Positions 1 through 9,760 of a stretch of 64,000 bases of DNA are shown here, in pieces (positions within the stretch are counted from its first letter, which is position 1; every line of letters begins with the position of its first letter). Position numbers and translations under genes: made by a program. The stretch is taken from positions 62,001 to 126,000 of the forward strand of contig NZ_JBLXEC010000012.1 in the NCBI RefSeq assembly GCF_048263515.1. The letters are read 5' to 3'. Below the pieces are notes generated by a model that searched no databases, was not told where the DNA came from, and worked only from the letters and a program-made list of their open reading frames with translations. The stretch is from Marinovum sp048263515. GTDB taxonomy: Bacteria > Pseudomonadota > Alphaproteobacteria > Rhodobacterales > Rhodobacteraceae.

Positions 1-675
1 GGATGATGCGGAAAGGGTGCACGCCGGTGGCGATGGCGGCTTCGATGAAGTCGCGCCCGCGCAAGCTCAGCGTCTGACCGCGGGCAATCCGCGCCATGTC
101 GAGCCATGATATCAGACCGATGCCGATGAAGAGCATCAGGATCGACCGGCCGAACACCACCAGCAGCAGGATCAGCACGAACATGTAAGGCACCGACATC
201 AGCACATCGACGATGCGCATCATGACGTTGTCGAGCCTGCCGCCGAAATAGCCCGAGACCGCGCCGTAGATCGTGCCCACGAGCACCGCGATCAGCGCGC
301 CGACGACGCCGACCATCAGGCTGATCTGGGTGCCCTGAACGGTGCGGGCAAAGAGATCACGGGCCTGGGCATCGGTGCCGAACCAATGGCCGGTCTCGGA
401 ACAGGGCGGGATCTCGTTGTCAGGACCCGACAGGAAACAGGGCCCGCCGGCGTCATCGACCTTGCCGAGGATCGACCAGTTGATTTCCTCGATGGAATGC
501 TGCGCCACGAAGGGGCCGAAGATCGCAAAGGCAGCCACGAGGCTCAGCACGATCAGCCCGCCAACGGCGGCGCGGTTGCGGAAGAAACGGGCGCGGGCAT
601 CGGCCCAGAGCGAGCGGGGCGGCCCCATGGGGGCCGCGGCGGCCAGTGCCGCCGATTGGGATCTGGAGACTACCA
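1..675 (-). CDS. oppC: Peptide/dipeptide ABC transporter permease, OppC type (3' end outside window)
   Basis: Inner-membrane permease that would pair with the OppB protein encoded just upstream to import oligopeptides. Read on the minus strand from ATG at 673-675, the protein begins MVVSRSQSAALAAAAPMGPP, followed by RARFFRNRAAVGGLIVLSLV, the usual OppC N-terminal tail and first membrane segment. The last readable part, near GQTLSLRGRDFIEAAIATG, is the conserved EAA loop that contacts the ATPase. The gene is cut by the window edge soon after this, so roughly 225 codons are visible of the expected 280-300. The start lies 5 nt after the oppB stop, which fits one operon. The ATPase genes would be expected off the left edge. 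Confidence 0.88.
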
Positions 676-680
676 TTGCG

Positions 681-1604
681 TCAGTACCGGATCTTGGGGT
701 CGATCCACGCGTAGAGGATATCGACCAGCAGGTTGAACAGAATGGTGAGCGCGCCCAAGAGCACCGTGATCCCCATCATCACGCCGTAATCGCGGTTCAG
801 CGCCGAGGCGACAAAGAATTGGCCGATGCCGCCGGTGGAGAAATAGAGATCGATCACCACCGAACCGGTGATCATGCCGACAAAGGCGGGTCCAAGGTAG
901 GAGATCACCGGCAAGAGCGCCGGCTTCAGCGCATGGCGCAGCACGATGGTGCGGCCCGGCAGGCCCTTGGCGCGGGCGGTTCGGATGAAGTTCGAGGTCA
1001 TCACTTCGAGCATCGAGGCCCGGGCGATCCGCGCGATCGAGGCCATGAACGAGGTCGAGAGCGCGATCACCGGCATGATCAGGTATTCGATCTGGCCGCC
1101 TTGCCAGCCGCCACCGGGCAACCAGCCCAGCCAGACGGTGAAGATCAGCACAAGGATCGGCGCCATCACGAAGTTCGGCAGCACCTGAGCGCCGATCGAG
1201 ATGCCGACGGCGAAATAGTCGAGCCAGGTGTTCTGCCGGATCGCCGCGACGATGCCCAGCGTGCCACCGACGACGACGGCGACGATGAAGCTCCAGAAGC
1301 CATAGGTCAGCGTGACCGGAAACCCCTGTTCGATCAGGTCGTTGACGTCCTGGTCGCGGTACTGGAACGAGGGGCCGAAGTCGAACTGGGTGACGATGTT
1401 CCAGATGTAGGTGCCGATCTGGGCGATGAAGGGCCGGTCGAGGCCGTATTCGCGTTCGAGGTTGGCCAGCACCGCCGGCGGCACCCCGCGATCAGAGGCA
1501 AAGGGGCTGCCCGGCGCGGTGTACATCAGGACGAAGGTGAGCACGATCAGGATCAACAGGACCGGGATCGCGAACAGCAGTCGGCGAAGGATGAATGCTA
1601 TCAT
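681..1604 (-). CDS. oppB: Peptide/dipeptide ABC transporter permease, OppB type
   Basis: A 307-residue inner-membrane permease of the BPD_transp_1 family. It starts MIAFILRRLLFAIPVLLILI, the standard OppB opening with its first membrane helix. It has a long periplasmic loop (residues about 35-100) and then five more hydrophobic segments. The EAA motif is readable as IRTARAKGLPGRTIVLRHAL near residues 205-225, and the protein ends in LYAWIDPKIRY, typical of OppB. It lies between oppA (53 nt upstream, separated by a strong hairpin) and oppC (5 nt downstream). The exact peptide or other substrate cannot be told from the permease. Confidence 0.92.
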   Translation of the reverse strand: MIAFILRRLLFAIPVLLILIVLTFVLMYTAPGSPFASDRGVPPAVLANLEREYGLDRPFIAQIGTYIWNIVTQFDFGPSFQYRDQDVNDLIEQGFPVTLTYGFWSFIVAVVVGGTLGIVAAIRQNTWLDYFAVGISIGAQVLPNFVMAPILVLIFTVWLGWLPGGGWQGGQIEYLIMPVIALSTSFMASIARIARASMLEVMTSNFIRTARAKGLPGRTIVLRHALKPALLPVISYLGPAFVGMITGSVVIDLYFSTGGIGQFFVASALNRDYGVMMGITVLLGALTILFNLLVDILYAWIDPKIRY

Positions 1605-1616
1605 GGGATGCAGGGT

Positions 1617-1650
1617 GCGCCGGGGCGGGCTGGATCAGCCGCCCCGGCGC
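1617..1650. terminator. Intercistronic hairpin between oppA and oppB
   Basis: A perfect 12-bp inverted repeat, GCGCCGGGGCGG (1617-1628) and CCGCCCCGGCGC (1639-1650), with a 10-nt loop. It sits 8 nt after the oppA stop and 12 nt before the oppB start. No T-run follows it on the minus strand, so it is unlikely to be a full intrinsic terminator. By analogy with malE-malF it may protect the oppA 3' end or lower oppB expression; that role is inferred. Confidence 0.6.
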
Positions 1651-1657
1651 CCGCCCG

Positions 1658-3283
1658 TTACTCGGCCGCGACGCGATAGAGATCGCGCACGTACCAGTTG
1701 TTCTCGGCGTTCTCCATCGGCCAGTTCCTGACCTCCGGGTTCAGCACGAAGTTCTGGGTGTAGTGGTAGATCGGGATGATCGCCATGTCGCGGGCGAGCA
1801 CCTCTTCCGCCTTGGTGTAAAGCGGCTGCGGATCATCGGCCTTGGCGGCCTCGTCGAGCAGCTTGTCGAACTCTTCCGAGACGTATTTGCCGTCATTGTT
1901 GGCATTGTTCGAGGTCAGCAGGTCGAGGAAGGTCGAGGCCTCGTTGTAATCCGCACACCAGGCCGACCGCGCCAGATCGAACTGCTGGTTGCCACGGATG
2001 TCGAGGTAGGACTGCCATTCGTAGTTCGACAGGTTGATCTCGACGCCGAGCGGCTTCCACATCTGGCTGACCGCGATGGCGATCTGCTTGTGGTTTTCCG
2101 AGGTGTTGTAGATCAGGTCGAGTTCAAGCGGATTGTCCGGGCCATAGCCCGCTTCCTTCATCAGCTCCATCGCCTGTGCCATGCGCTCGTCCTGGCTCAG
2201 CTGCGAATAGTCGATGGTGGGAAGCTCGAAGTCGGCCGTGGCCCAATGGGTGAAGCTGTAGGCGGGCTTCTGTCCGGCCTGCAGGATCTGATCGACGATC
2301 ACGTCGCGGCGGACGGCATAGGACAATGCCTTGCGCACGTTCACGTCCTTCAGCGCCTCGTGGCCGCTCTCGGACTGGTTGATCGTGTAGTAATAGGAGC
2401 AGAGGCGCGGTGTGGCATGCGCGGTCTCCGGGCTTTCCTCCTCAAGGTCGGGGTAGGAGCCTGCGGGCAGGTCGTCCATCATGTCGAACTCGCCGGCCTG
2501 AAAGCGGCTCAGCGCCTGGTTGGCGTCGTTGATGACATAGCCCACGACTTCTTCGATGATGACGTCCTCGGCGCCCCAGTATTCCGGGTTCTTCTCGAGC
2601 CGAAAGAATTCGTTGACGCGGATCTCGGCCAGCTTGTAGGCGCCGTTGACCACGATGTTTTCCGGGTCGGTCCAGTCGTTGCCATGGGCTTCGATGGTGG
2701 CCTGGTGGGTCGGCATCAGGGTGTAATGCACGGCCATCTGCGGGAAATAGGGCAGCGGCTGGTTCAGAGTCACTTCGAGGGTGTGGTCGTCGATCGCCTT
2801 GACGCCCAGCGTGTCGGTGGCGGCCTCTCCGGCGATGATTTCCTTGGCGCCCTTCATCTGGGTCAGCTCGACATACCAGGCGTATTCCGAAGCGGTCGCC
2901 GGATCGGCGGCACGGCGCCAGGCATAGACAAAGTCATGCGCGGTGACCGGATCGCCGTTGGACCACTTGGCATTGTCGCGCAGCTTGAAGGTCCAGGTCT
3001 GGTTGTCCTCGGAGGACCACTCGGTGGCCACGCCCGGGCGCAGCGAGCCCTCGGCATCCTGGGTCAGCAGGCCTTCGAAAAGCTGGCGGGCGACGTGGCC
3101 GCCGGCGGTTTCCTCGATCAGCTGCGGGTCGATGGTGGGGAACTGGTCGAGCAGGCGATACTTGAACACCTGGCTCTCGGCCAGGGGTTCGCCGGTCACG
3201 GGGTGCGTGTCCTGAGCGGCGAGCATCGAGCCGCTGGCCACGAGGACGGCGGTGGCCGTCGTCAGCAAGAGATTGCGTGTCAT
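1658..3283 (-). CDS. oppA: Periplasmic oligopeptide-binding protein (SBP_bac_5)
   Basis: A 541-residue extracellular solute-binding protein of family 5. A signal peptide is clear: MTRNLLLTTATAVLVASGSM, ending near LAAQDTHP. The mature part carries family landmarks: FPTIDPQLIEETAGGHVARQ, LFEGLLTQDAEGSLRPGVA, and the WTFKLRDNAKWSNGDPVTAH block that marks OppA/DppA proteins. The start is supported by AAAGGGAGA about 7 nt upstream of ATG. It is first in the operon with oppB and oppC. The OppA-like AEYAWYVELTQMKGA region suggests peptides, but substrate is not certain. Confidence 0.92.
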   Translation of the reverse strand: MTRNLLLTTATAVLVASGSMLAAQDTHPVTGEPLAESQVFKYRLLDQFPTIDPQLIEETAGGHVARQLFEGLLTQDAEGSLRPGVATEWSSEDNQTWTFKLRDNAKWSNGDPVTAHDFVYAWRRAADPATASEYAWYVELTQMKGAKEIIAGEAATDTLGVKAIDDHTLEVTLNQPLPYFPQMAVHYTLMPTHQATIEAHGNDWTDPENIVVNGAYKLAEIRVNEFFRLEKNPEYWGAEDVIIEEVVGYVINDANQALSRFQAGEFDMMDDLPAGSYPDLEEESPETAHATPRLCSYYYTINQSESGHEALKDVNVRKALSYAVRRDVIVDQILQAGQKPAYSFTHWATADFELPTIDYSQLSQDERMAQAMELMKEAGYGPDNPLELDLIYNTSENHKQIAIAVSQMWKPLGVEINLSNYEWQSYLDIRGNQQFDLARSAWCADYNEASTFLDLLTSNNANNDGKYVSEEFDKLLDEAAKADDPQPLYTKAEEVLARDMAIIPIYHYTQNFVLNPEVRNWPMENAENNWYVRDLYRVAAE

Positions 3284-3453
3284 TCTGGTCTCCCTTTCTA
3301 TGGTGTCTCGGGCCTCTTCTCTGGTGGGCCCTGAAGGTCAGACGCTTAACATCGCCAAGAAACTAGGCATAGTCCAGCGGTGTGAGCGCTCACGCTGCGG
3401 TTGACGTCGCGGTGCGGTGGATGGCAGCGGGTTTCCGCTGAGAGGTCTGCGGC

Positions 3454-3895
3454 ACCGAGCCGCGCATCGCCGGGTCGCGGTGCGGCGAACCTCAGTTGGT
3501 TCGGTCGGGGAGAGCCGTGCATTGGCGGGCCGCGGTGCGGCGATCCACCCCCAGTTCGGCAGCGTTTTATCCCCGCCAAATCCGGAAAAGATCAGATCGA
3601 CGCGCTCACGTCAGCCAAATCGCCGTGCCGGAGGGCGGCCCGTCATGCCAAAGGCATGCCTCTGGCATGATGCGCGGCGGCTTGCAGCCGCTGTTAACGC
3701 GCAGGCGCTATTAGCCCGACGTTAGGGAGAGCCGCGGATTGACGGGCCGCGGTGCGGCGATCTTCAATTGGTTCGGCAGCGCTTTATCTCAGCCAAATCC
3801 GGAGAAGACCGGAGCGGCGCGCTCACGTCAGCCAAATCGCCGTGCCGGAGGGCGGCCCGGCGATGCGCGGCGGCTTTCAGCCGCTGTTAACGCGC
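3454..3895 (-). repeat. REPIN-like intergenic repeat, cluster 1 (two copies plus a fragment)
   Basis: This fills the 650-bp gap between oppA and the YhaN-like gene. Two copies run in the minus orientation, at about 3514-3703 and 3731-3895, with a 5' fragment near 3454-3506. Each has outer arms (GCCGCGGATTGACGGGCCGC at 3731-3750 against GCGGCCCGGCGATGCGCGGC at 3852-3871), inner GGCGAT/ATCGCC arms, and a core containing TTTATC..AGCCAAATCCGGA. The first copy has an extra 27-28 nt hairpin near 3644-3671 (TCATGCC...GGCATGA) inside one arm. Both end in an AGCGGCTG..GCCGC hairpin and GTTAACGCGC. No convincing ORF is present in the gap. Confidence 0.8.
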
Positions 3896-3934
3896 GGGGA
3901 CATCAGACCAAGGTCAGGGAGAACGCCACGCGTA

Positions 3935-6547
3935 TCACTCGGCTTGTTCCACCTCTGCCGTCAGATGCAGACTATGCCCCCCGAGCGCGCGGAACGCCCG
4001 CTGCCGACAGCTCAGCACGATGATCTGCAGATCGCCTGCCTGGCGGTGCAGCGCGTCGAACATCCGCTCGATCCGGTCGTCATCGGTAAAGACCAGCGCG
4101 TCGTCGAGGATCACCGGCGCGGTCCGACCGCTGGCGGCAAGCAGCCGAGCAAAGGCCAGCCGGACCAGCAGCGCCACCTGTTCCTGGGTGCCGCCCGACA
4201 GGATGGTGATCGGCTCTTCACGGCCGTCGCGCACCAGCGCGTCGGGCAGCAGCGAGGTGTCGCCCCAGGTCAGCTCGGCCTCTGGCCAGAGCAGGTGAAG
4301 AAGCGGCTTCAACTCGCGGGCTATCGGGCTGAAATAGCGTTCGCGGGCCTCGGTGCGGGCGGCCTCGAGCGCGGCTTCCAGCCGGATCAGCACCTCCTTT
4401 TCATGCTCGATCCGCGCCAGATCGGCCTCGGCGCTTTCCAGCTCCTGACGGACCTCCTCGAGCCGCTCCTCGACCGCCTCGCCGGAGGACCGTCCGATGC
4501 GCTCATCAAGCCGCGCCAGCTGCGGTTTGAGCCGGGTGATCTCGTCGCGGGCATTGCGGTCGACCGAGGTGGCGCGTTTCAACGCGGCCTCGGTGCTGGC
4601 CAGATCCGGCGCGCCGCGGGCCTTTTCGGCGTGCCGTTCCGTGGCCTCTTTCAGAGCCATTTCAGCCTGATCGAGATGCGCTGCCAGCGCCTCGACCGAG
4701 GTCTCGCCCAGACGCGCCAGCGCCTGTTCGGCCCGGGTCAGCCGGTCGCGCAGCGAGGCCAGCTGTGTTTCGCTGCGGGTCGCCTCGTTGCGGGCGTCGG
4801 CGTAGCGGTCGGCAGCGGTTTCCTGGGCGATGCGGGCGCTGTCAAAGGCCGCCTGAGCCGCCTCCAGAGCGGCCTCGGCCACCTCGGGCGCCGGGGCTTC
4901 GGCGGTCTCTTCCGGCAGGGGGATGGCGGCCAGGGCTTCGCGCAGCCGGTCGATTCCGTCGGGCGCGAGGCTGGCCAGAACGGCGCGGGCTTCGCCGGCC
5001 AGACGGTCGGCGGCGGCGCGGGTCTCGGCGGCGCTGCGGGCGGCGTCGAGCGTCTCGACGCCTTGCGCTTCCAACGCCTTGCGCAGGGCCTCGGCCGCGG
5101 CCTCGACCGAGCTGTCGTCGTGGGCACCTTCGCCGGGCCGCACCTCGAGCGTGCCGATGCCGTCGATCTCCAGCCGCGTGGCATGGGGCAGGGAGATCGG
5201 CTGGCCGGCGGGCAGGGAGTTGCCGGCCACGCGGATCGCGCCGTCGCGGTCCGGCGCATATTGCGCAATGACCTGGGTGGCGGTGGCGTCGCGTGCGGCG
5301 AGGGCGGTGGCATGGGCGCCGGCCAGCTTCTCGAGCCGGCGCAGCGCCTTGTCATCGGGGCCTTGGCGGGCGGCGGCACTGGCCTCTTCCATCGCGCTGC
5401 GCAGGGTCTCGGCCTGGGCGATCTTGTCGGTGAGCGCTTGGCGGCGCTCGGCCCCGTCGCGGGCAGCCTGGGCGCGCAAGGCCAGACGATGCTGCGCCTC
5501 GGCCTGTTTCAGCGTCGTGCGCGCGTCATCAAGCGCCTGTTGAGCCGCGTCGCGCGCCCCTCGCGCGGTCTCGGCGGCGGCGCGGGCGGCCTGCGCCTCC
5601 TCGCTGGCGGTCTCGAAGAGCGTACGGGCCTCGGCCTCCTCAGTCAGGGTTTCGCGCAGGGTGGTGAGCCGCGACTGCGCGGTTTCGGCCGTGAGCCGCG
5701 CGGTCTCCAGCTTCTGCGCCTCGGCCGCCACTTCCTCGGCATGGCGCTGGGCTGCCTGATGCGCGGTCTGCGCGGCCTCGAGCCGAGCGCGGCGGTCTTC
5801 CACCGCTTCCGGCGCCTCTAGCGCAGACAACTCCCGCCGGGCGCGTTTGCGCTCGGCCAGCGCCTCGTGCAGCGCATCGGCGGTGGCGGCCAGAGCGTCG
5901 CGGCGCTCGGTCAGGGCCTCGACCCGGTCGAGCGCCTCGCGCCAGGGGCCGCCCTTGCGGGGGTTGCGGTTCTTGCCGGTGGCGAGGTCGTCGAGCGCCG
6001 CGCGGCAGCGCGCCAGCGCCGCATCCATCCGCCGCCCGCCGGTCATCTGCTCGACCTCTTCACCGACCGAAGTCATCAGGTCGCGCCGCGCCTCGAGCGC
6101 CAGCTTCTGCTCCTTGGTGCTGCCGGCGGTCAGCTCGGTCATGCCTTGGCGCACCCAGATCAGCCCGGAGGGCCCGCCGGCATCGCCGCCCAAGAGGTCA
6201 GAGACCCAGGCCTCTGCGGCGTCGGACTGGGCGATCAAAACGCCCTCGCGGTGCACGGTGGCAGCGGGCTTGCTCAGCCAGCGCTTGAAGATGGTGAACC
6301 GGCCGTCCTCGGTCTCGACGGTGACGCTGACCTCTGGCGCGCCGCCGGCATGGGGGCGGAGCGATTTGACCTCGGCGTCCTTCGAGCCATGCGCCTTGAA
6401 GAACAGCGCCTGAATGGCATCGAAGAGCGTCGATTTGCCGTGTTCGTTGGGCTCGCAAAGCAGGTTGAGCCCGTCGTCGATCTGCCGGATTGCCACAGGG
6501 TCGGTAAAGCGGCGGACGTTGTTGAGGGTGATGGCGCGGAGCTTCAT
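3935..6547 (-). CDS. YhaN/Rad50-like AAA ATPase with coiled coil
   Basis: An 870-residue SMC-like ATPase, probably cytoplasmic and acting on DNA ends with its phosphoesterase partner. Residues 1-50 hold the Walker A motif EPNEHGKST after MKLRAITLNNVRRFTDPVAI. The long middle (about 170-730) is rich in A, E, R and L with heptad-like spacing, which indicates antiparallel coiled coils. The C-terminal part has TILSGGTQEQVALLVRLAFA (ABC signature) and PVILDDALVFTDDDR (Walker B). The domain order matches the YhaN family rather than classic SbcC, because no zinc-hook CxxC is evident. The start overlaps the stop of the upstream phosphoesterase gene by 4 nt, so the pair is translationally coupled. A repair or nucleolytic role is inferred from the family. 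Confidence 0.85.
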   Translation of the reverse strand: MKLRAITLNNVRRFTDPVAIRQIDDGLNLLCEPNEHGKSTLFDAIQALFFKAHGSKDAEVKSLRPHAGGAPEVSVTVETEDGRFTIFKRWLSKPAATVHREGVLIAQSDAAEAWVSDLLGGDAGGPSGLIWVRQGMTELTAGSTKEQKLALEARRDLMTSVGEEVEQMTGGRRMDAALARCRAALDDLATGKNRNPRKGGPWREALDRVEALTERRDALAATADALHEALAERKRARRELSALEAPEAVEDRRARLEAAQTAHQAAQRHAEEVAAEAQKLETARLTAETAQSRLTTLRETLTEEAEARTLFETASEEAQAARAAAETARGARDAAQQALDDARTTLKQAEAQHRLALRAQAARDGAERRQALTDKIAQAETLRSAMEEASAAARQGPDDKALRRLEKLAGAHATALAARDATATQVIAQYAPDRDGAIRVAGNSLPAGQPISLPHATRLEIDGIGTLEVRPGEGAHDDSSVEAAAEALRKALEAQGVETLDAARSAAETRAAADRLAGEARAVLASLAPDGIDRLREALAAIPLPEETAEAPAPEVAEAALEAAQAAFDSARIAQETAADRYADARNEATRSETQLASLRDRLTRAEQALARLGETSVEALAAHLDQAEMALKEATERHAEKARGAPDLASTEAALKRATSVDRNARDEITRLKPQLARLDERIGRSSGEAVEERLEEVRQELESAEADLARIEHEKEVLIRLEAALEAARTEARERYFSPIARELKPLLHLLWPEAELTWGDTSLLPDALVRDGREEPITILSGGTQEQVALLVRLAFARLLAASGRTAPVILDDALVFTDDDRIERMFDALHRQAGDLQIIVLSCRQRAFRALGGHSLHLTAEVEQAE

Positions 6548-7674
6548 TGCGCGGCCTCCCGCACATAGGCGTAAAGCCGGGCGAGCGCATCCTCGGCCAC
6601 CCGCCGGTCCTGTTGCGACAGGGTTTCGGACTGTGCTTCCTGCTGCAGGGTCTCGGCCGCCAGCCGCAGCGCGCCGGCGCGGTCGATTTCGTCCAGATCG
6701 CCGGGGTCCACCTGAGTGCCGAGGCCTTCGGTCACCAGTTCGAAATGCGCGAAATCCGGCGCGCAGGCCGCGGCGGCGCGCTCCAGGTCGGACTGGTCGG
6801 CGAGGCCGGCCCAGCCGCTGGCATTGACTCGGAGCAGCACGTCGCGGCGGCCGCTTTCAGGCAAGATCGCGTCGAGCGCGGCGGCGGCGTCCTGTCGCGG
6901 GTGCAGGGTCAGGGGCAGCTCGGTCCAGAGGAAGGTGCCGGTCTCGACCTCGGTCACCTGCGGTGTGGCGCCGGGGCCGTCGAGGGTGACCGCAAGGCAG
7001 ACGCCGCGGCGACCATGCTTGAAGCGGTCCTGCTCGGGACAGCCGCAATACTGCACCCGGTCGGAGATCGGCAGCCGCCCGTGCCAGTCGCCCAAGGCAA
7101 GGTAGTCGAGCCGTGCCGAGCGGTCGCGATCGGGGGCGATGGCGTCGCCGGCACCGGTGAAATCGGTGACGCCACCATGGGCCAGAGCGATGCGCAGCTG
7201 GCCCTCGGCGCTCTCCATGCCGACCAGCGGCGCGGTGGGATCGCTGGCACCGGCGCGAAAAGCCACGGGGCAGGGCAGCAGCACGGCGGTCGCGTCCAGC
7301 GCCTGCGGCTGGGCCTCGATCACGGGCCTAACGTTGGCGGGCGCATCGCGGCGAAGAACCTCCCAGAGCGGCTCGGCATCGTTGAGGTTGTCGTGGTTGC
7401 CGGGCAAGAGCCACCAAGTAATTTCCGAAGCCTCGCCCATTGCCGCCAGCGCCTGTCGGATCAGGCTGGGCGAGGGCGTCGCGGTGTCGAACGTGTCACC
7501 TGCCAGAAGCACATGCGCCGCACCATGATCGCGCGCCGCCGCGGCCAGTTTTGCAATCGCGCCGTGCCGCGCCTCCATCAGCCGGCCGCGGATATTGCCG
7601 TCTTCGGGCTGCGGGATATTGGCGAAGCGCCGACCGAGGTGAAGGTCAGAGGCATGGATGAAACGAAACGACAT
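6544..7674 (-). CDS. YhaO/SbcD-like metallophosphoesterase
   Basis: A 376-residue calcineurin-type phosphoesterase, likely the nuclease subunit for the adjacent ATPase. Metal-binding motifs are in order: HASDLHLG at residues 7-14, LLAGDTFD, LLPGNHDN, then IALAHGG and LGDWHGRL. The frame is open upstream to about 7815, but the ATG at 7672-7674 was chosen because MSFRFIHASDLHLG is the family start and CCGGAG lies 7 nt before it. The C-terminal 130 residues resemble the YhaO accessory region. It overlaps the following ATPase gene by 4 nt. Manganese-dependent DNA end processing is the family's known activity; here it is inferred. Confidence 0.85.
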   Translation of the reverse strand: MSFRFIHASDLHLGRRFANIPQPEDGNIRGRLMEARHGAIAKLAAAARDHGAAHVLLAGDTFDTATPSPSLIRQALAAMGEASEITWWLLPGNHDNLNDAEPLWEVLRRDAPANVRPVIEAQPQALDATAVLLPCPVAFRAGASDPTAPLVGMESAEGQLRIALAHGGVTDFTGAGDAIAPDRDRSARLDYLALGDWHGRLPISDRVQYCGCPEQDRFKHGRRGVCLAVTLDGPGATPQVTEVETGTFLWTELPLTLHPRQDAAAALDAILPESGRRDVLLRVNASGWAGLADQSDLERAAAACAPDFAHFELVTEGLGTQVDPGDLDEIDRAGALRLAAETLQQEAQSETLSQQDRRVAEDALARLYAYVREAAQ

Positions 7675-7780
7675 GGATAACTCCGGCAACTGGCTGATGG
7701 CGTCTTTATCGGGCCTCCTCGCCCGATCCGCAATCAACCAGCAGCGCGGAATTTTTTCGGTTTGGCGGGCGCTCCGGCGG

Positions 7781-9760
7781 CTAGGCCGCCGGTACCGGTC
7801 TTGCCCCCCGGCCACTGGCCCAGTTGAGGGCCAGCAGGGCCGTCAGCAACAGCGCGCCGACAATCTCGATCTGCAGGCTGGGCCAGAAGACCGCCACCAT
7901 GCCGGGCACCACCAGAAGCCGCGCCCAGAGTGGCATCGGCGCAAAGAGATAGGCCTCGAGCGCGGCGGCAAAGGCGGTGAGCGCGAGGATGGCGATGAAG
8001 CCGTTCCAGAGCACCAGCGGCACCGGGCCGCCCTCGATGATCGACGGGTTGTAGACCATGAACAGCGGGATCAGGTAGAGCCCCTTGGCGTATTTCCACG
8101 CCTGCACCGAGGTCTCCATCGGCGAGGCATTGGCAATCGCCGCCCCGGCAAAGCCCGCCAGGGCCACAGGTGGCGTCACGTTGCTGTCCTGGCTCCACCA
8201 GAAGACCACCAGATGCGAGATCAGCAGCGGGATGCCGAATTCCTCGGTAAGCGCAGGGCCGACGAGGATGATCAGCACGATATAGGCCGCCGTCACCGGC
8301 AGCCCCATCCCGAGGATCAGGCTGGCGATCACCACCAGCAGCAGCGCCAGCAGCAGGTTGCCGTTGGAGAAGGCCAGCATCATCGCCGAGAACTTGAGCC
8401 CCAGCCCGGTGAGACCCACGACACCGACGACGATCCCCGCCACGGCGCAGGCCATCGACACGGCGACGGCATTGCGCGCGCCCAGCTCCAGCGCCTCGAG
8501 CGTCTTGGCAAAGCCCGAGCGAGCGAGCGCCACGAGACCGGCCATGGTGGGACCGGCGGCGACATATTGCATAACCCCGCGCAGCACGGCGGCGGCAATC
8601 ACCGCGAGAATGGCGTAGAAGCCCACACGCATCGGCGAATAGCCCACCACCAGAAGCCAGACCAAGGCCACCAACGGCAGCAGGAAGTGCCAGCCTTCGG
8701 CCAGCACGTCGCGCACCTTGGGCAGATCGGCGGCGGGGATGCCCTTCATCCCCTGTTTGACGGCGGCAATATGCACCAGCAGGTAGACCGCGCCGAAGTA
8801 GAGGATTGCCGGAAAGATCGAGACCAGAACGATCTGGATGTAGGGCACCCGGGTGAACTCGCTCATCAGAAAGGCACCGGCGCCCATCAGCGGCGGCATG
8901 ATCTGGCCCCCGGTCGAGGCCGCGGCCTCGATCCCGCCGGCCTGCGCCGGGCGATAGCCCAGCTTCTTCATCAGCGGAATGGTGAATGCGCCGGTGGTCA
9001 CCACGTTGGCAATCGCCGAGCCCGAGATCGAGCCCATGCCGGCCGAGGCGATGACCGCGGCCTTGGCCGGGCCGCCGCGCTGTCGGCCGGTGGCGGCATA
9101 AGCCAGATCGATGAAGAACTTGCCGGCGCCGGTGACTTCCAGAAAGGCGCCGAAGAGCACGAAGACAAAGATGAAGGTCGCGGCAACCCCCAGCGGCAGA
9201 CCGAAGATGCCCTCGGCCCCCAGCGTCATCTGGCTGGCCAGACGGTCGAGCGTATAGCCGCGGTGGTTGAGGATGCCGGGCATGAAATCCGACAGGAAGG
9301 GCAGCTCGCCCCGCGTCCCGGCAAAGGCATAGAGGATGAACATCGCGCCGATGATCGTCATGCCGAGGCCGATGGCCCGGCGCGCGGCTTCCAGCACCAC
9401 GAGGGTGGTGATGATGCCGACGGTGACGTCGATCTGGCGCGGGATGATGGCATTGGCGATGGCGTCGATATTGGCCGGCACCCAATAGCCCACCAGCACG
9501 CCGCAGGCGATCAGCGGCGCGTCGATGGCCCAGCCGATCAGGCCGCGCGGCCGGTTGCCGGTGACCGGATACATCAGGAAACAGAGCACCAGGATGAAGC
9601 CCAGGTGGATGGGCCGCTGAAAGAACAGGCCCAGCGGCTGGATGCCGGCGGCATAGAGCTGGAACAGCGACAGGGTGATCGCGACGATCGAGATCGCCAT
9701 CAGCACCGAGCGCGGCTGGCGGTCGGCGCCGGGCGCCTTGACTTCATAGGTGTCGGTCAT
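7781..9760 (-). CDS. TRAP transporter fused permease (DctQM, TAXI type)
   Basis: A 659-residue integral membrane protein that carries the small (DctQ) and large (DctM) TRAP subunits in one chain, as is usual for TAXI systems. The start MTDTYEVKAPGADRQPRSVL at 9760 overlaps the DUF1850 gene by 4 nt, whereas the longer open frame runs through that gene. DctM landmarks are visible: VIASAGMGSISGSAIANVVT, GAFTIPLMKKLGYRPAQAGG, EAAASTGGQIMPPLMGAGAF and MGLPVTAAYIVLIILVGPAL. At least 14 hydrophobic segments are present. It would use an ion gradient to import the ligand caught by the TAXI binding protein encoded at 10221-11180. The substrate is unknown. Confidence 0.92.
   Translation of the reverse strand: MTDTYEVKAPGADRQPRSVLMAISIVAITLSLFQLYAAGIQPLGLFFQRPIHLGFILVLCFLMYPVTGNRPRGLIGWAIDAPLIACGVLVGYWVPANIDAIANAIIPRQIDVTVGIITTLVVLEAARRAIGLGMTIIGAMFILYAFAGTRGELPFLSDFMPGILNHRGYTLDRLASQMTLGAEGIFGLPLGVAATFIFVFVLFGAFLEVTGAGKFFIDLAYAATGRQRGGPAKAAVIASAGMGSISGSAIANVVTTGAFTIPLMKKLGYRPAQAGGIEAAASTGGQIMPPLMGAGAFLMSEFTRVPYIQIVLVSIFPAILYFGAVYLLVHIAAVKQGMKGIPAADLPKVRDVLAEGWHFLLPLVALVWLLVVGYSPMRVGFYAILAVIAAAVLRGVMQYVAAGPTMAGLVALARSGFAKTLEALELGARNAVAVSMACAVAGIVVGVVGLTGLGLKFSAMMLAFSNGNLLLALLLVVIASLILGMGLPVTAAYIVLIILVGPALTEEFGIPLLISHLVVFWWSQDSNVTPPVALAGFAGAAIANASPMETSVQAWKYAKGLYLIPLFMVYNPSIIEGGPVPLVLWNGFIAILALTAFAAALEAYLFAPMPLWARLLVVPGMVAVFWPSLQIEIVGALLLTALLALNWASGRGARPVPAA

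Noticed and set aside
3454..3895. The repeats as insertion-sequence remnants
   Set aside because: No transposase fragment in any frame, no target-site duplication evident, and the same size and structure recur in all copies.
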